Origin: Lindgomyces ingoldianus
Lineage: Eukaryota > Ascomycota > Dothideomycetes > Pleosporales > Lindgomycetaceae
Assembly (NCBI RefSeq): GCF_010093535.1
Contig: NW_022985180.1
Coordinates: 1,145,581-1,209,580 of the forward strand
Length of the DNA: 64,000 bases
Reading direction: 5' to 3'
Of this stretch, positions 48,096 through 62,234 are shown piece by piece. The notes under the pieces are model-generated. The model saw only the letters and a program-made list of their open reading frames with translations, was not told the DNA's origin and searched no databases. The first letter of the stretch is position 1; every line of letters starts with the position of its first letter. Position numbers and translations under genes: made by a program.

Positions 48096-49034
48096 GTAAT
48101 TACTACTACCTACAAAGTATAGCTACTACCACCTTAGACATTAGCATAACAGGCGCCTTAGCTGCTAGCACTAGCTAGACCTCTATAGCAACTAAAGAGG
48201 CATAGAATTAGCAGATATTATATCTTTATAATAAGTTAAAACAGCTTAAGCAACACCTCTAGCAATAAGCATAATAAAGGCCTTTAAATATCTATTAGCT
48301 ACAGGCCCTCTAGCTAGAAGTAGCTAATCTTAGAAACATTATATAAGAAAAAACTAGTGTTAAATTAAAGAAGACCTTATACCTAGCCCCCTTTAAAGCA
48401 TTTAACAGCTCTGCTAAAGACTTAAAACTCTTCTTTATAAAGTGTTACTTCTACATGTAATACAACAAAGGTGCCTTTAAAATAGATAAAGAAATAATCT
48501 TATAAATAAGCCTACACTTAGAAGGATTACCTACTATATAGTTTTAACTCTATGCTAATAATTAGATAAATTATTAAGTAAACAGTAAGCTCTTATTATT
48601 AGAAACATAGAAAGTCTTTAAAAACCTTAACTCTTTTAAAGCAGCCTTAACTACAATTTATAGGCTAGTTAATTAAAAAAATAAGCAGTTAATAAGATAG
48701 ACTTTCTATAACAAGAGAAAAGCTCTATCTAACATTATGCAGCCTGCTTTAGAGAGCTGCTAGCTATCTGCAGATAGACAGATAAAAGAGCAATAAAATA
48801 AATATTCTATAATAGGCTTTTAGATATAATTAAAAATAAATTTACTTACATAAAGAAGCCTAAGAGCTTTAAAGATTACATTAAGAAAGCACTTACCTAT
48901 AATAAAAGACATGCTAAGTAAAATAAGAAGAAAAGAATAGGCATAACAACTTTAAAACCTAACTAGTTTTAGAAAAAGAAGGAAACTCTATAGTTTAATA
49001 GTAAACTTATAGACCTTAGTTACGCTAAGCACAC

Positions 49035-49325
49035 TGTCAGATATGCGCACCTACTGTTAAGACAGGAGGAACGCTTGACGAAAGCTGCTACATAGTACAA
49101 GCAATAAGCTCGAACAGTATGTTGCTGCAAATTGCAGCATGTTGCAAGCTGGTCGCGCATAGGGCAAGTGTGCGAGGGACTCGGATCGGCAAAACAAAAA
49201 GCCGAGCAACACGAGTAGAGCAGAAAAAGGATCAATAAATCAATACAATCAATCATCATCCTATACATCATATCCAAACCCATCATTCATCTTAGGAAGC
49301 CTAGAAACAGTGCTTCAATCTAACA
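49035..49325 (+). repeat. Copia-family solo LTR, 2-unit array
   Basis: 291 bp with ends TGTCAGATA and AATCTAACA and target duplication CACAC (49030-49034 and 49326-49330). This is the forward orientation of the element. The array is reduced to two 10-bp units (49120-49139). Confidence 0.88.
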
Positions 49326-49379
49326 CACACACGTAGCTTCTCTAAGAAAAAAAGCAGTCCCTTTAAAGGTGTAAGACTA

Positions 49380-49969
49380 TGTTACAATCCTTGCTTCAGG
49401 GAAGCACTCGGGTCTAATAATATTCCTAGGGGAGAGTAGAACGGGTAGTAGGGGCCAACCGGTAGGGTGTACAGTCCTACGTACAGGCTAATGGGCTATT
49501 GGAGAGGGGAAGAGTGACCGGATTGTGGTTTGCCCTTAATGCGGCAGTAGGGAGGCTAGGTCAAACAGTCCTGTTGGACAGGGTTGGAGGTATATATAGT
49601 GCAAGATATATAATTAGTATTGCAGCTCTTTAGAAAGCTAAATGCTACTTAGTCTATGTAAAGAATAAACTAAATGTTAAACACGCCTTCTAAAGGTTGT
49701 TTAATACAGGAATTATATACATGTGCTAGGGGTGCTAAGGGGAGCGGAGGGAGTTTATGGTAGTCTGTCAAGACGAGCTCCATGAGCTCCCCTGAGCTCC
49801 CTGAACTCGTGGCCTGTCCTCCTATTAGACAACACATTCTTCCGTTATCGCAGGCAGCTGTGCTGCGTCCGTGTCCTCCGACTGGTCCATAAGCGAGCCC
49901 TGCCCCAATCCAGCTAGATTGTGGAGCACTGCCGGTGGAGTTACGCTGGTCCAACTGTAGACCGTAACA
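49380..49969 (-). repeat. Gypsy-2 3' LTR (590 bp)
   Basis: Outer part (to about 49600) and the last about 170 bp keep CpG; the middle is more mutated. Confidence 0.9.
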
Positions 49970-51148
49970 CGCTGCCCCTTCTTCCCAGCAGCGTCCTCGC
50001 CGCTCTGCTCACACAACTGTGTTAGTAAGGGTTTGTTTATAAAGTAGGTGTCTACCTGCTAAAAGGCATCCTTAATATTTATCTTTCTTAAACTAAATAG
50101 CTTGCTAGTCCTGCTCCTTCTATTGTTCTTATGTTGCTCTTTGTTTTAATCCCCTTTACTAGACAAAGATAAGGCCCTGCAGCGCTTACTAATCCTCTAG
50201 GTTATTATGTGTGTTAACATTATCCTTAGACAGGTGTGTTAAGTGTGTAAGAAAGCATAGCAAGTGTAACGCCTTTATTTCTAATGCTGTGTAGGATTAG
50301 CTAGAGAAAGAAAGAAAAACGCTTCTTTAAAAAGTGTCTACTGCAAAGGTTTATAAGTAGGAGCTTAATAACAAGATGTTACGTTAGGTTTAGAAGACTC
50401 TAGAGGCAAAGGCTAAGAAGCGTTTTAAACAAGATTATATCTAGAAATTACTAGATCTGCTAGAGGCTTGTTGCGCAAAGTACTTAGAGGGGGACCTTTC
50501 CTTCTTAGACAAGATAAAAGCTCTTAAGGCTAAGGCAGAGGGCTGTTCCCCTCTGCAGCCCTTCTTAGCTAAGACTTGTCTCTAAAGGCTGCTACTATCT
50601 AATAATAACATAGCTATTCCTTTTAATATAGGTGCCTTATTACCTAGCTAGTTTTTTTTAAACAAGCCTAAAGGTACTCTTATACTAATAGCTGCGCGTT
50701 CTGCAAATTCTTAGCTAGTTTCTATATATTCTTACTAGTAGGCTACTCTTTTTATTTTACTAGGAACTCTTTCTAGTTTTTTTAATTACTAATAATATGT
50801 TTAACTTTATACTTTATTTTCTTATCCTTTTATTCTTACGTGGATAAGGGGATTTCTTTAGATGCTTTTTCTAATCTAAAGACATAGAACTATAGGTGTA
50901 TCTTTATACTTAGGGGAAGCTTAAGTTTATAATTATCTTATTAAGTTTATAAGACTTTATATAGCCCTATTCTTTTTTCTACCAGCTTCCTAGAAGGTCT
51001 AGGTATCTTAAAGTTCTTAGTGTTAAAATATATGTAGTCTTCTAGATAGATCTCTAGTTCTAGTTATTATAATTTATTTACATAATTTTTTTATTATTTC
51101 TCTGCTAGATCTAGCTTCTATTGCTAACTTTTTATGTATATGTTATAG

Positions 51149-51599
51149 TGTTAGATTGAAGCACTGTTTCTAGGCTTCCTGAGATGAATGATGGGTTTGG
51201 ATATGATGTATGGGATGATTGATTGATTGTATTGATTGTGTTCATTTATCGATCCTTTTTCTGCTCTACTCGTGTTGCTCAGCTTTTTGTTTTGCCGATC
51301 CGAGTCCCTCGCGCACTTGCCCTATGCGCGACCAGCTTGCAAAATGCTGCAATTTTCTGCAATTTGCTGCAAACTGCTGCAACATGCTGCAATTTGCTGC
51401 AATTTGCTGCAATTTGCTGCAAACTGCTGCAACATGCTGCAATTTGCTGCAATTTGCTGCAATTTGCTGCAAACTGCTGCAACATGCTGCAAAATGCTGC
51501 AATTTGCAGCAACATACTGTTCGAGCTTATTGCTCGTACTATGTAGCAGCTTTCGTCAAGCCTTCCTCCTGTCTTGACAGTAGGTGCGCAAATCTGACA
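51149..51599 (-). repeat. Copia 3' LTR (451 bp), 17-unit minisatellite
   Basis: The 10-bp array is at 51345-51514. Units differ in the last two bases and show a 50-bp higher-order period (AC, CA, TT, TT, TT). The sequence is nearly free of RIP changes. Confidence 0.9.
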
Positions 51600-54500
51600 C
51601 ACCCCCTCAGCTTAGACATGCTTTAAGCTGGTTCCCGATTGCGCAACCTTAGTATGCTTCCAGGGCTTCCATTCTTGCTTCAATCTCTTCCATATCCGCT
51701 TCCTAACTGACTATCCTCTCCCTAACGTCAACTAGCCGAATTTGCTGAAGAAAGCTTAGCCATTTGCTAACTAGAAGCGCTTTAGTGAGTCCGTCCGCAA
51801 GCATCTTGCTAGAGGGGACATGGACAACCTTGATCGTTTGTCGAGAGACTTCCTGTCAGAGCCAGTGGTTATAGATGTTGACATGTCAGAGCTTAGTTTA
51901 AAGTTAAGATATCTCTTTGTTTACTAGTTAAATTATCTGCTTATTGTTGCACTAGATTATAATAGTTAAATTAGGCAGCTTAACCTACAGTTTGTTAAGA
52001 AGCATTCTTATAAACATAGCTTCCTTAGTAACTTAAGACAGTGCAAGTAATTCTGCTTTTGTTGTTAATGTTGTAACTATATCTTATTTATTTACTTACT
52101 ATGCAATCTATCTGCTAAATAGTTAAATAACATAGCCCTAAGAGCTCTTTTTATTTAGTGTATTATCTATAAATAACGCATTGCTTGCTACTATAAAGTA
52201 GTCTTCTCCTCCTAATTAGAGTGCGTACGTCTGTGTCGCATGTAGGTACAGGATGACTTAATTAGCTGCATCCTAATAGTTAGATGCGGGATTCGTGAGA
52301 AACTGTGCAAGGCGTGATGTAGCAAAGGCAATGTCTAGTCTTGTAGTAACTGCTGCAAAGAGCAGAGATCTAATCTTCTACTAATATTAATTTACTTCTA
52401 ATAGGGTTGTAAAACTAGATTGCAGCATAAGTTTAATCCTACTTATAGGTGTAGCGTGCTGCAGGTTCTTTTTATTAGCTAGCCTAGCTATCTTATTAAT
52501 ATATAAGGCCTATAACAGCTAAATTATTTATTGCTATTAATCTTTAATAATTTTAACTTCTAGAAACTATTATAGGTCCTTGCCTTTTATTAGGGTATAC
52601 TTCTCTTGTAACTAGTCTACTACACACTGTGCATCTGCTTTAGAGCCTTTCTTGTACGCAATAATAAGGTTGTCTATATAAAAGAAGACAAATATTCTAG
52701 CTTTAGTTATGCAGTAGGGTTTATATAGGACAGCTAAGAACTTAAGGCCTTTAAAAGTTATTATAAAATAGTGTTGCTAAAGTAAAGAAGAAATTTATAG
52801 GCTATATAGTACTTTTTAAAGCTTTAGTATTATACCTAGTTTCTAATAGCCTCTTAGCATCTGCATGTAGATATTGCAGTTAATTGCTGCATGTATAAAC
52901 GCGTTAGTTATGTTATATTATTTAAGCTCTAGGTTAAAGCATACAGATATTGCTAGTAGCATTTAAAATAAACGTCTTACTAGGGTAGCAGTGTAGGTAT
53001 CTTGTGTAGTAATGTTTCTCTGTTAATTACTGTAGACTACTAGTTACGCTTTACATCTTTATAATTTATAGTGCTTGTTAAGCTTGTAGGTGTACACCTA
53101 CATATAATCTAGGATCTACTGTCTAGCTGCCTTAGTTAGCTTTGTCTAGACCTCTATCTAGGATTTTATTATCTAATAACTGTCTAGGTGTGTTTTTTCT
53201 GCTGCCTTAAACATCTTATATAGAGGGTGCTCCTTTAGTTGCTTTTAAGTTAATAGTAGAGGTAGTAGCTAGCTTCTATAAGGTGTCTTTTTTTAAATAG
53301 CATCTTTATTAATGCTGCTTTATCTAGCGTTTTACTGCTATGCTTTTTTACACTTTTAGATCTTATGCTAGCTATAAAGGCTATAGCTTATAGTATAGTC
53401 TTTAATAACCTTATTTAGCTTAGCTTTAGTGCTGCTCTAGCTATTAACTGCATAAGTAATACTACAGGTAGCAGAGTATTTAGAGAAAATAGATAGTTAT
53501 CTCTAATCTTTCTTTCTTAATAGTAGCCTAGTAGGTCTACTTTGTTAAAATTTAATGTATTATCTATAGTGTTGTCTTTATAAAATAACTCTATCTTTAG
53601 CTAATAACTAAGTGTTAGAAGCTTAATTATTTTAATATATATAGTAATTTCCTTTATAGTATTATGTATAAGGTTATTTATTAGGTCTTTAGGCTTACTA
53701 CTAAAGATTAAGTGTTTGTTAAAAATAACATTATATGTATAAATTACTTTTACTAGCAGTAGTATCTATACATAGTAGATGTTTAATAATTAGTACCTAA
53801 CTAGATATCTAATTTACACCTTTAAGTCTAGCCTCTATAGCTTAAATTTATTTTAATGTGTGTTATTAGTTATTATAAATGCTTTATAGCTATAAGCTTT
53901 TAGATATGTAAAGCTTAGCTTTTAAATTAATATAACAACTTTGTTATTTAAAGCTGCTTATATAAAGAAGATCTTGTATAGTGTCTTCTAGTTATTAGCA
54001 TAGTTTAGCGTCTAATTATATAGGTATATGCTAGCTCTAGTAATGTATAGCTATACATTCTATAGTAGGTTAGCATCTAGTTACATAGCCTGTAACTTGT
54101 CCTTATTTATACCCTCTAAGCGTTTAGCTCCTCTGTTTTAAGCTTATGTATCTAGTGCTAAAGGCTTAATAGTTATTCTATGTAATGCTAGCTAGTATTC
54201 TACCTTTAGTTTTACTATTATAATCTTATTATTAGCTTTAATAACTTTTACAGTAATGTTATAATAGTTTTTTAAAAAGAGAATAAAGATTATAAGAGCT
54301 TTAATAATTAATTTAGTAAGCTTATTATTTTTAAAGTAGAGGTTCTACTAGAGGCTAGAATACTTATTAGTAATTAGTATTTAACTCTGCTCTTTTATAA
54401 TGCTTTGTGCTTTATATGCATAGAAATTAATTAACAGTCTTTTACTAGGTCTACTATTACTAATTTATAGTGTGTAGCTAATTTATTATTGTATCTTAGC

Positions 54501-56384
54501 TTTGCTACATAAGTTACATTAGACTATTATAATTTTTTTAATTTGCACCCCCTTAGCTTGCTATATAAGGTGTTAAAGTGTAGCTAGTTTAGAGTGTCCT
54601 AAACACTTATACTATAGCTCTACTAATGCCTTTTATAGACTATATTTAGTTCTTATGTTAATTATGTGTGTATAATATAAGCCCTTTTATAGTAGATAGT
54701 ACTTTAATACTTATTAGCTATAAATCTCTATAAGATCTCTAATTATTATCCTATCTAAGGCCTTTAAAGCAGTTAGCTCTGCTTATGTGTCCTACTAGAT
54801 TCCTTTCTGTTGCAGTAGGCAGAACAAGACTAGGTTGCACAGCAGGTCTAGGCACAGTGCAGTGTTATGTAGTACAAGACTATATGCTTAACTATGTGTT
54901 CTATGCTTACTTTTTAGGCTTAGTGTAATTAATCTATAGCTTTAAATCTATATGCAAGAGTTTCTAGACTAGATAAAGTCTTTTAGTGTTAGTAAATAAT
55001 AGTTATAAATCTAATTAAAATTATTTATAATGTAGCATGTTAAGCCTAAGTTAAGGATAAATAATTCTCTTAGCAGATATCTATTCTAGTTTAAATTAAC
55101 TATAGCTAGCAATATAGCTGCCTTAACTCTTAATACTTTCTAGCCTTTAAGTTAGTCTTTTTGTATCTCTAGCATAAGTGTATGTAAACTTTTTAGGATT
55201 AGTATTTTTAAATTATGTCTACACTACTCTTTTAGTAGGCCTTAAAATTCTAAGTTATGCTTACACTTTAATGCTATAAGCTTTTTAACTCTTTTATTTA
55301 GCATCTACTAGTCTAGTGCTCTGTCTAGATAGACATAGAAGTAGTCCTTTAGTGCATAGATGTGTCTGTATGTAGGACATTTAGTGCTTTTTATTTTAGT
55401 AAGTTTTTAGCTTAAAAATAACTTTTTATTATCTTTTTAATAATATTAATGTTAAGGTCTACTCTATTTTCTTAACATTACAACTTCTGCACTACAGGCG
55501 TCTTTATTTGTGCCCTAGGTAGTTTTTCTACTTTTAGTAAGGTATAATAAGTTATTTGTTATAAAGGCAGCTTTATGCTTTCTTATATGTATTAAATAAT
55601 TTAACATTATATGTTTTTAAAAGCGCTTTATTATTTCTTTTTAATTTATATTTAGTGTGAACTGTCTGCTTTCCTAAAAGGTTATAGACTAATAAGGGGC
55701 AACTTTATTTATAGTAGTTAGAAAGTCTTTTATAATAGCATTAAACTACGTTGTTTCTAGAACATTTTGTGTCTCTGCTTTTATAGCAGCGTAATTATAC
55801 TCTGCTAGCTACAGGTTCTATATGCTTGCGTTTCTTAGCAGCTTTAGAGATGCATTATATTAGTTATACACACATTCTTGTTTAAATTAGTTATTAACGC
55901 CTACTATAGCTTTAAAGTTTGTAATTCACTATCTAAGTAGTTAATCTAGGGAACAGCATGTACGCTGTAGATGCAGGCTAACTATTAACTAGATAAAGAC
56001 AATAATTTATTAAAGGCTTAATTACTCTCTTTTATAATTATGTCTGTTACTATTGTACTTGTTAGCCTTAATCTTATAGTATTTAATAGCTTCTTTAAAG
56101 GCTCTAACACTACTTATTAATAGCTTGTTTATGTGCGTAGGCGTTTTAACATTAGAGGCTAGTGAAAACTTAGCTATTAGCAGCATCTCTAGAGCTCTTA
56201 GTTTAGAGATTATTTAGATAGTCAACTTAGGATCCACTTGCGGCCAGATGCCGTGCGCTACACATCTCAATTGCAGCTGCATCATCCAGGCTCTGTAGTC
56301 AGTGTGGTCTCGAAGGACGACTGTTGCGTCTCAAGGAGGCTAGGTGGCCATTTTGTATTAATAGAGGCACTAAGACTCTTAATT

Positions 56385-56694
56385 GTTAGATTAAAGCACT
56401 GTTTCTAGGCTTCCTAAGATAAATAATAGGTTTAGATATAATATATAGGATAATTAATTAATTGTATTAATTGTGTTTATTTATTAATCCTTTTTCTGCT
56501 CTACTTGTGTTGCTTAGCTTTTTGTTTTGCCAATCTAAGTCCCTCGCGCACTTGCCCTATGCGCGACCAGCTTGCAAAATGCTGCAATTTTCTGCAATTT
56601 GCAGCAACATACTGTTCGAGCTTATTGCTCGTACTATGTAGCAGCTTTCGTCAAGCGTTCCTCCTGTCTTGACAGTAGGTGCGCAAATCTGACA
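56385..56694 (-). repeat. Copia 5' LTR (310 bp), 3-unit minisatellite
   Basis: Only three units remain at 56580-56609. The rare unit TTCTGCAATT is shared with the partner LTR. The first half (56385 to about 56540) is RIP-mutated, the second half is not. Confidence 0.9.
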
Positions 56695-56765
56695 TATAGA
56701 TCTGTTAGCTAGTCTATTAATTCCTATAAGTCTATAGGTTAGTTTCTCTATAGCATAAAGTAAAG

Positions 56766-56989
56766 TGTTTGCAGTAATTACACGATAGTCAGATGCGTTG
56801 TCACTATGGTCGCATGCGTTGTTACCATGATTAGATGCGTTGTCATCATAGTTGTATGCGTTGTCACTATGATCTGTTGCCAAGACTCACCTACTTATTT
56901 CGCATGTATATAGACTCCTACAAAGGACTCCTCTAGCAATACAATACAATCCAGTTCCTCATGTCTCTAGTGCCTTACATAGCTTCACA
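56766..56989 (-). repeat. Short LTR-like element with about 21-bp internal repeats, second copy
   Basis: 224 bp, the reverse complement of the family at 34708-34937. Target duplication is TAAAG (56761-56765 and 56990-56994). About 4.5 units of a 21-bp repeat containing ACAACGCATC lie at about 56783-56875. Confidence 0.78.
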
Positions 56990-59900
56990 TAAAGGTTATA
57001 TCTAAAATTAGCTTTATATAGTGTTTCTTTTATTATAGCTAATTCTATGTTGTTAATAGCTAGTTATGCTATTAAAAGCTATTCTGCCTAATTATGCTAA
57101 GTATAAGAAATGTACTTCTTTAGGTATCTTTCTACTTCTGCATTTGCTCTCTCTGTCTAGCTGTCTGTTTACAGGTGGTAGGCTGTTAACAGTTTATGTG
57201 TTATACTAAGGTGCTGCATTACTACTTTTTAGAAGCTGCTAGTAAACAGCTTATCTTAGTTACAGATAATAATTTTAGGGCATTTATATACAGATATTAT
57301 GTTTTGTTTTAATTTATAAATAATTTTTTTAGCTATTATTGTTTTTTCTAATAGCTAAGTGTGTAGATATTTAGTAGTTTTGTCTAAGGCTACTATAATT
57401 ATATTGCACATCTTTTCTATTCCTAGTTCTTTAGATAGGGGTAATTTTGTAATAAAGTCTATTATAATTATTATCTATAGTAATTTTAGTGCTTTAATTA
57501 AGTAAAAGTATCTATAGGTTTTATACTTTTATAAGTTATTTTTATTACAGGTATTACATTCTCTAAGCACCTTAGTGCACAGTTGTTTTACTTTTAGTAT
57601 CTGTTATAGTATAGCAGCCTTTAGTTTCTTCTAAAGAGTGCCTATTCTAGGGTGTTTAAACATTAGAGATTTGTAATATTTCTAAATTAAGTTCTTTTAT
57701 CCTTGCTTATTTACTGTAAGCATGCAAAGTTCTTTTATAAGTTATAGTCTGTTATAGATCTATTCTTTATTAGTTTTTTTAAAAAAAGTAAACTTCTTAC
57801 TTTTTTCTTCTTTTTTATTAAAGTAATCTAGCCTTTAGCTAAGAGTGTTAGCCTGCTAGTTTTATGCTTCTAGGACATGCTTAATAACACAGTTAAACTA
57901 TGCAAGCTTTATTACCTATTTTATATGCATTAGTAAAAGTTTCTTTACTGTTAGAAACATAACTAAGTTTACATAGTTAGTTATAATATTAAATAGTTTT
58001 ACTATTTTATGTAACTCTGTAGCCTATACTCTTACTGTGTTTAGTATAGCTTTAAGTTCTTTATTAAGTATACTGTAGCCTACTTTAGGTCCTAAAAACT
58101 TAGCAGAGTAGTATGCTACTAGGTGCTACTTACTATCTTCCTGTTTCTAGTAGAGTGCCGCCCTGCTAGCTTCTAAGAATGCATCTGTGTAGATCTTAGT
58201 ATCTAACTATAGGTTATACATCTTTAATACTAGTTTTACTATTATAGCTTACTTTAGTGTTATAAATGCTTTATTTATTTATAAAGTTTAAATAAATTTT
58301 GCTATTACCTACTCCTTAGTAGTAGCATTTGTTAAAGGTATAGTAATTTTTAAGTAATTTTTAATTATTTGTCTAACATATCCTAATAGTCTAAAGAATC
58401 TCTTAACTTCCTTAACTGTTATAAGTTTTAGCTACTTAAGTACCTTTTATACTTTAGCTAGGTTAATTTTTATTTCTTTACTATTAATTATAAATTCTAA
58501 ATATTTTATTTCTACAACATAGAATTTATATTTAGAGAGCTATAAGTAGAGTCTGTACTTTCTTAACTACTCTAAAACCTTTTATACTTTCTATATGTAG
58601 TCTTCTAGAGTGTCTTTTAAGTAGATAAGAACGTTATCTAGATATACTAGAGTAAAGACATTAAAGTATAGGTTAAAGGCTGTGTTAATAATTTACTAGA
58701 ATGTAGCTAAGGCGTTTGTTAAGCTAAACAGCATTACTAGCAGTTTATAGAGTCTCTATAAAGTCTTAAACGCAGTAAGCTACTTATCTTCTTCTCTTAT
58801 TCTTATTTTATTAAATCTGTTTTGTACATTAAACTTTATAAAGTACTAAGTTCCTTTTAGTTAGTTTATAATGTCTTATATAATTAGTAAGAGAAATTAG
58901 TTTTAGATTATGTTATTATTTAGAGTTCTATAGTCTTAATAGACTTAGATTTTTTCTCTCTTTTTTTTTTATAAAAACTACAGCTAAAGCAACTAAGCTA
59001 TAACTTTTCTAAATATAGCCTTAGGCTAACATTTAGTTAACATATTTTTACAAGGCTTTCTTCTGTATCCTTATTAAAGAGTAAAGCCTGTAAGTTTTTA
59101 AATTATAGTCTTTTATTAGGTTAATAGCGTAGTCCTAAGGCTAATGTAGTAGTAGTTCTTCTAGGTCCTCTAGTGTTTTAAACATATCCTTATAATCTTT
59201 ATATTTAAAGGGAATGCTAGCTTTGTTCTAGATTTAGAAGATACTAATTTATTTTACATCTTTATTATTTTTAATTTTTTTTATAAGAAACTTCTTTAAG
59301 TTCTTTTTTTATTATTCTTACTACCTAAGCTTTTAGCTTTTAATAGAGAAATTTCTAGAGTTTCTTTTTCTTAGAGAAGTAACTGCTACCCTGCTTTACT
59401 TGTTTATAGACTAGGCATAGGTTATTATAGCATGCTAACTAGGTTATGCGTGCATAGTTGTTAGAGGTTTTTATAGTTATTATTATTTAATTAATTACAG
59501 AGTTATGTGTTCTACGCTAGTTATAACTTAGTATTACATTATATTTACTTTCTAGCAAGAGTATGTTTATAAACCTCTAGTCTTTTATATTTAAAGTTTT
59601 AAAGTTCTTTTTATATATTTCTAGGTTAATTTACTTTTTACTATACTTAATTAAAAATGTGTTAGTAAGGGTTACTTTAAACAGGTTTTTTTTTATTTAG
59701 AATAGAATGCTTTATTTATCTACCTAGTTCTTATTTATTGTAGTAAAGGTGCACCTGCTGTCTACAAGAGCTAGTCTAGGCCACTCTTTGTATGTAAAGG
59801 TGGTTGTTAGACTGTGTCTTACTTCTTATCTTACTGCTACTAGAGCTAATACATTATAAAAGGCTTTTTTATTTAAAAAGAGGTAAAGATTAACATCTTA

Positions 59901-62234
59901 CAAGTTGTTATTAAATTTATTCTTTCTTTTTTTATAAATTTAATGTTTTTAGTTGTAGCAGTTAGCTGCCTTATATTTATAATCTTTAACTAAGTAATAT
60001 AACATTAGATAGTCCTCTTTTCTTACTACTTTTTACTAAAAGTAGTAGAACCTATAGTTGTCTTGTTCTTTACATGCTAGCTATTTTTCCTGTTTGTAAA
60101 GAGAGGCAGTCTAATAGGTATAGTAGTTTATAGTTTTATAGGCTAAGGCTGTTCCCTACTATAGGCAACTGTTGTAGTTTTTTTCCTATGTAGGCTACTA
60201 GCTTATTTAGTGCTTGTTGTCCTAGTGCTTTATACAGTAGCGCTGTGTGCACTAGTACTAGGGGTATAGACATTTATTAGGTCTATGTAAGGTATTAAGA
60301 GGACTTTTCTAAGTCTACTAGAGGTATTCTTATGTTTATACTATCTAAATAGGGTGTTCTTTCTATTAGCAGTTATTAGTGCTATAGGTTTTATTTCTAT
60401 AGAGTGTATACTAGCTATAGCTCTGTTATATTACTAAAGCCTTCCTGCTAATTATAAGGCTTAGGAGTAGCGTCTTAGGTTTTCTAAGTACTAGTTTAGA
60501 AACTTTAAACCTAGCAGGTCTGCCTAGTCCTTCTAGTTTTTAGTCTTAGATCTAGATAAAAAACTACTATTATTTTTTATTATTTATAATGTTATATTTA
60601 ACTTTAGCTATCTGCTGTATTATGTTAAATGTAAGGTAGTTATTGCTAATGTTTATCTAGTAGAGCATTACTATGCAATAACTTAGATAGTTATGTTATA
60701 GACTATACTTTTAGCATTTACATTCCTAGAACTATTTAGAAAGTTCTTTTACTAAAGTACTAAAAGTTTAGTTTTAAAAGAGGAACTATTCTTCTTTTTT
60801 TTAAATATTTATAATATATTCTTAGATCTAAGTCTTCTCTTTATATCTTTTAAAAATTATAAGGTTCTGTAACACTATATTTAGGCTACTAAAGTTTTAA
60901 ATAACTACTTTCTAATATGCTTTAAAGCAGTTGTTTAAAGAATAGTTTTCTTTACATTACTAGTAAAGTTTATTATTTAGTCTTTCTAATATCTTTCTAT
61001 AAGGCTACATTTAGCAGTAATAGCTTTTATTATTATAGTAGTATTTTTATTCTTCTTTTTTTAGGAGTTTAAGCAGTTTTAGTAGAAGTATTCTACTTTT
61101 TTATAGTTTAGGCAGGCCTTGTTTTTTAGCTACTTTTATTATTTCTTTATTAAAAGCAGCCTATTACGTCTTAGAACTTAGCTCTTCTTAGAGGGGGGGC
61201 TTTATGTATGCTTTATATAACTAAGGTCTATTAGTTTTTTATTATATTATAAAGGTTTTTTTTTTTAGAAATAAACTTTAGTTTCTAGAGAGTTTCTTTT
61301 TATTTTTTTTATTTTTTACACTTCTTATAACAGTTATTATAAGTTGTTGCTTATATAATAAAGTTTTTAAAAGTAGTTAGCTTTTTACTATATATAAATT
61401 TATCTTTTACTATTTTACTTAGTCTATTATAAAACATGTAATAGAGGGCTTTCTAGTTTATTTATTTATAGATAGCTAATTATTCTCTAAAGTGTGCTGC
61501 ATAGTTCTAAACTAGGCTAGTACCTTATTTTATAGTATTTAGTTTATTAGCTGCAATTTTTTTTTTATCTAAAGTTTTATAAATAGCTGTTAGAGTGTCT
61601 TTAAAGTTTTTAATACTACTAAACACTTTCTTTATTTTAAAGGTAAGTGCTTTACTATTTACTTTAAAGTTTATCTAGTTATCTGCGTAGAGCTAGAACT
61701 AAATTATAAAAGGGCCCTCTAGGTGTAGTCCTATCTAGGATATTATTTCTGTGTTAGTCTAAAATGCTCCTTTATTATATTACATATAAAGGTAGCATTT
61801 TATAAAAAATAGTTAAAAGTTCTTAAGTAATCTTTTAAAAGGCTTTAAAAAAGCTAATCTTAAAGTTTTTTTAGCTGTAATGCTTACTTTCTTAGTTAAG
61901 ATGTTCTAAATTTTTACTAGTTCTACTTATAGTTTATGTATTTAATAGGCGTAGTTAGTAGCTTTCTAGAGGCTTAAGAGTTTAAAAAAGTTCTATAATT
62001 TTATTACTTTTAGTAAAAGTTTATAACTTTTTATTAAAAGCTTACTACTTTACTCTTACCTTTAGCAATTTACTAAAGTTTCTTAATGTCTTCTTAGATT
62101 AAGTTAATTTGTTCTGCTAGAATAGCTTTGCTTTAAGTAGAAACATTTATTATTTCTAATAAAGCTTGTAGGCTATGTTAGAGTCTAGGTTGTAATAAGA
62201 GAAATCTATACTTTTTAAAAAAAGTAGTGTTTAA

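Larger units (their letters stand above)
51149..56694 (-). mobile_element. Full-length Ty1/Copia retrotransposon inside Gypsy-2
   Basis: The two LTRs (51149-51599 and 56385-56694) flank 4785 bp of interior. The target duplication is TATAG (51144-51148 and 56695-56699), and the Gypsy-2 sequence on both sides joins in register with Gypsy-1 near 15840. The interior is coded on the minus strand. RT appears as YIDNLII at 52660-52680 (from YxDD). The RNase H end (HVNIYNHWL, then KVVHVPSSKMLADGLTKAL) is at 51703-51885 and ends in a natural TAG, broken only by one TGA. RT before RNase H at the 3' end fits Copia. Interior is RIP-mutated except near the LTRs. Confidence 0.88.

Noticed and set aside
49670..49954. 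94-codon minus-strand ORF, also at 62525-62809
   Set aside because: Both lie wholly inside the Gypsy-2 LTRs; they are shared because the LTRs are copies.
56557..56883. 108-codon ORF with Asp/Asn/His-rich repeats
   Set aside because: It spans the end of a Copia LTR and the 21-bp repeats of the short LTR-like element; a chance frame.
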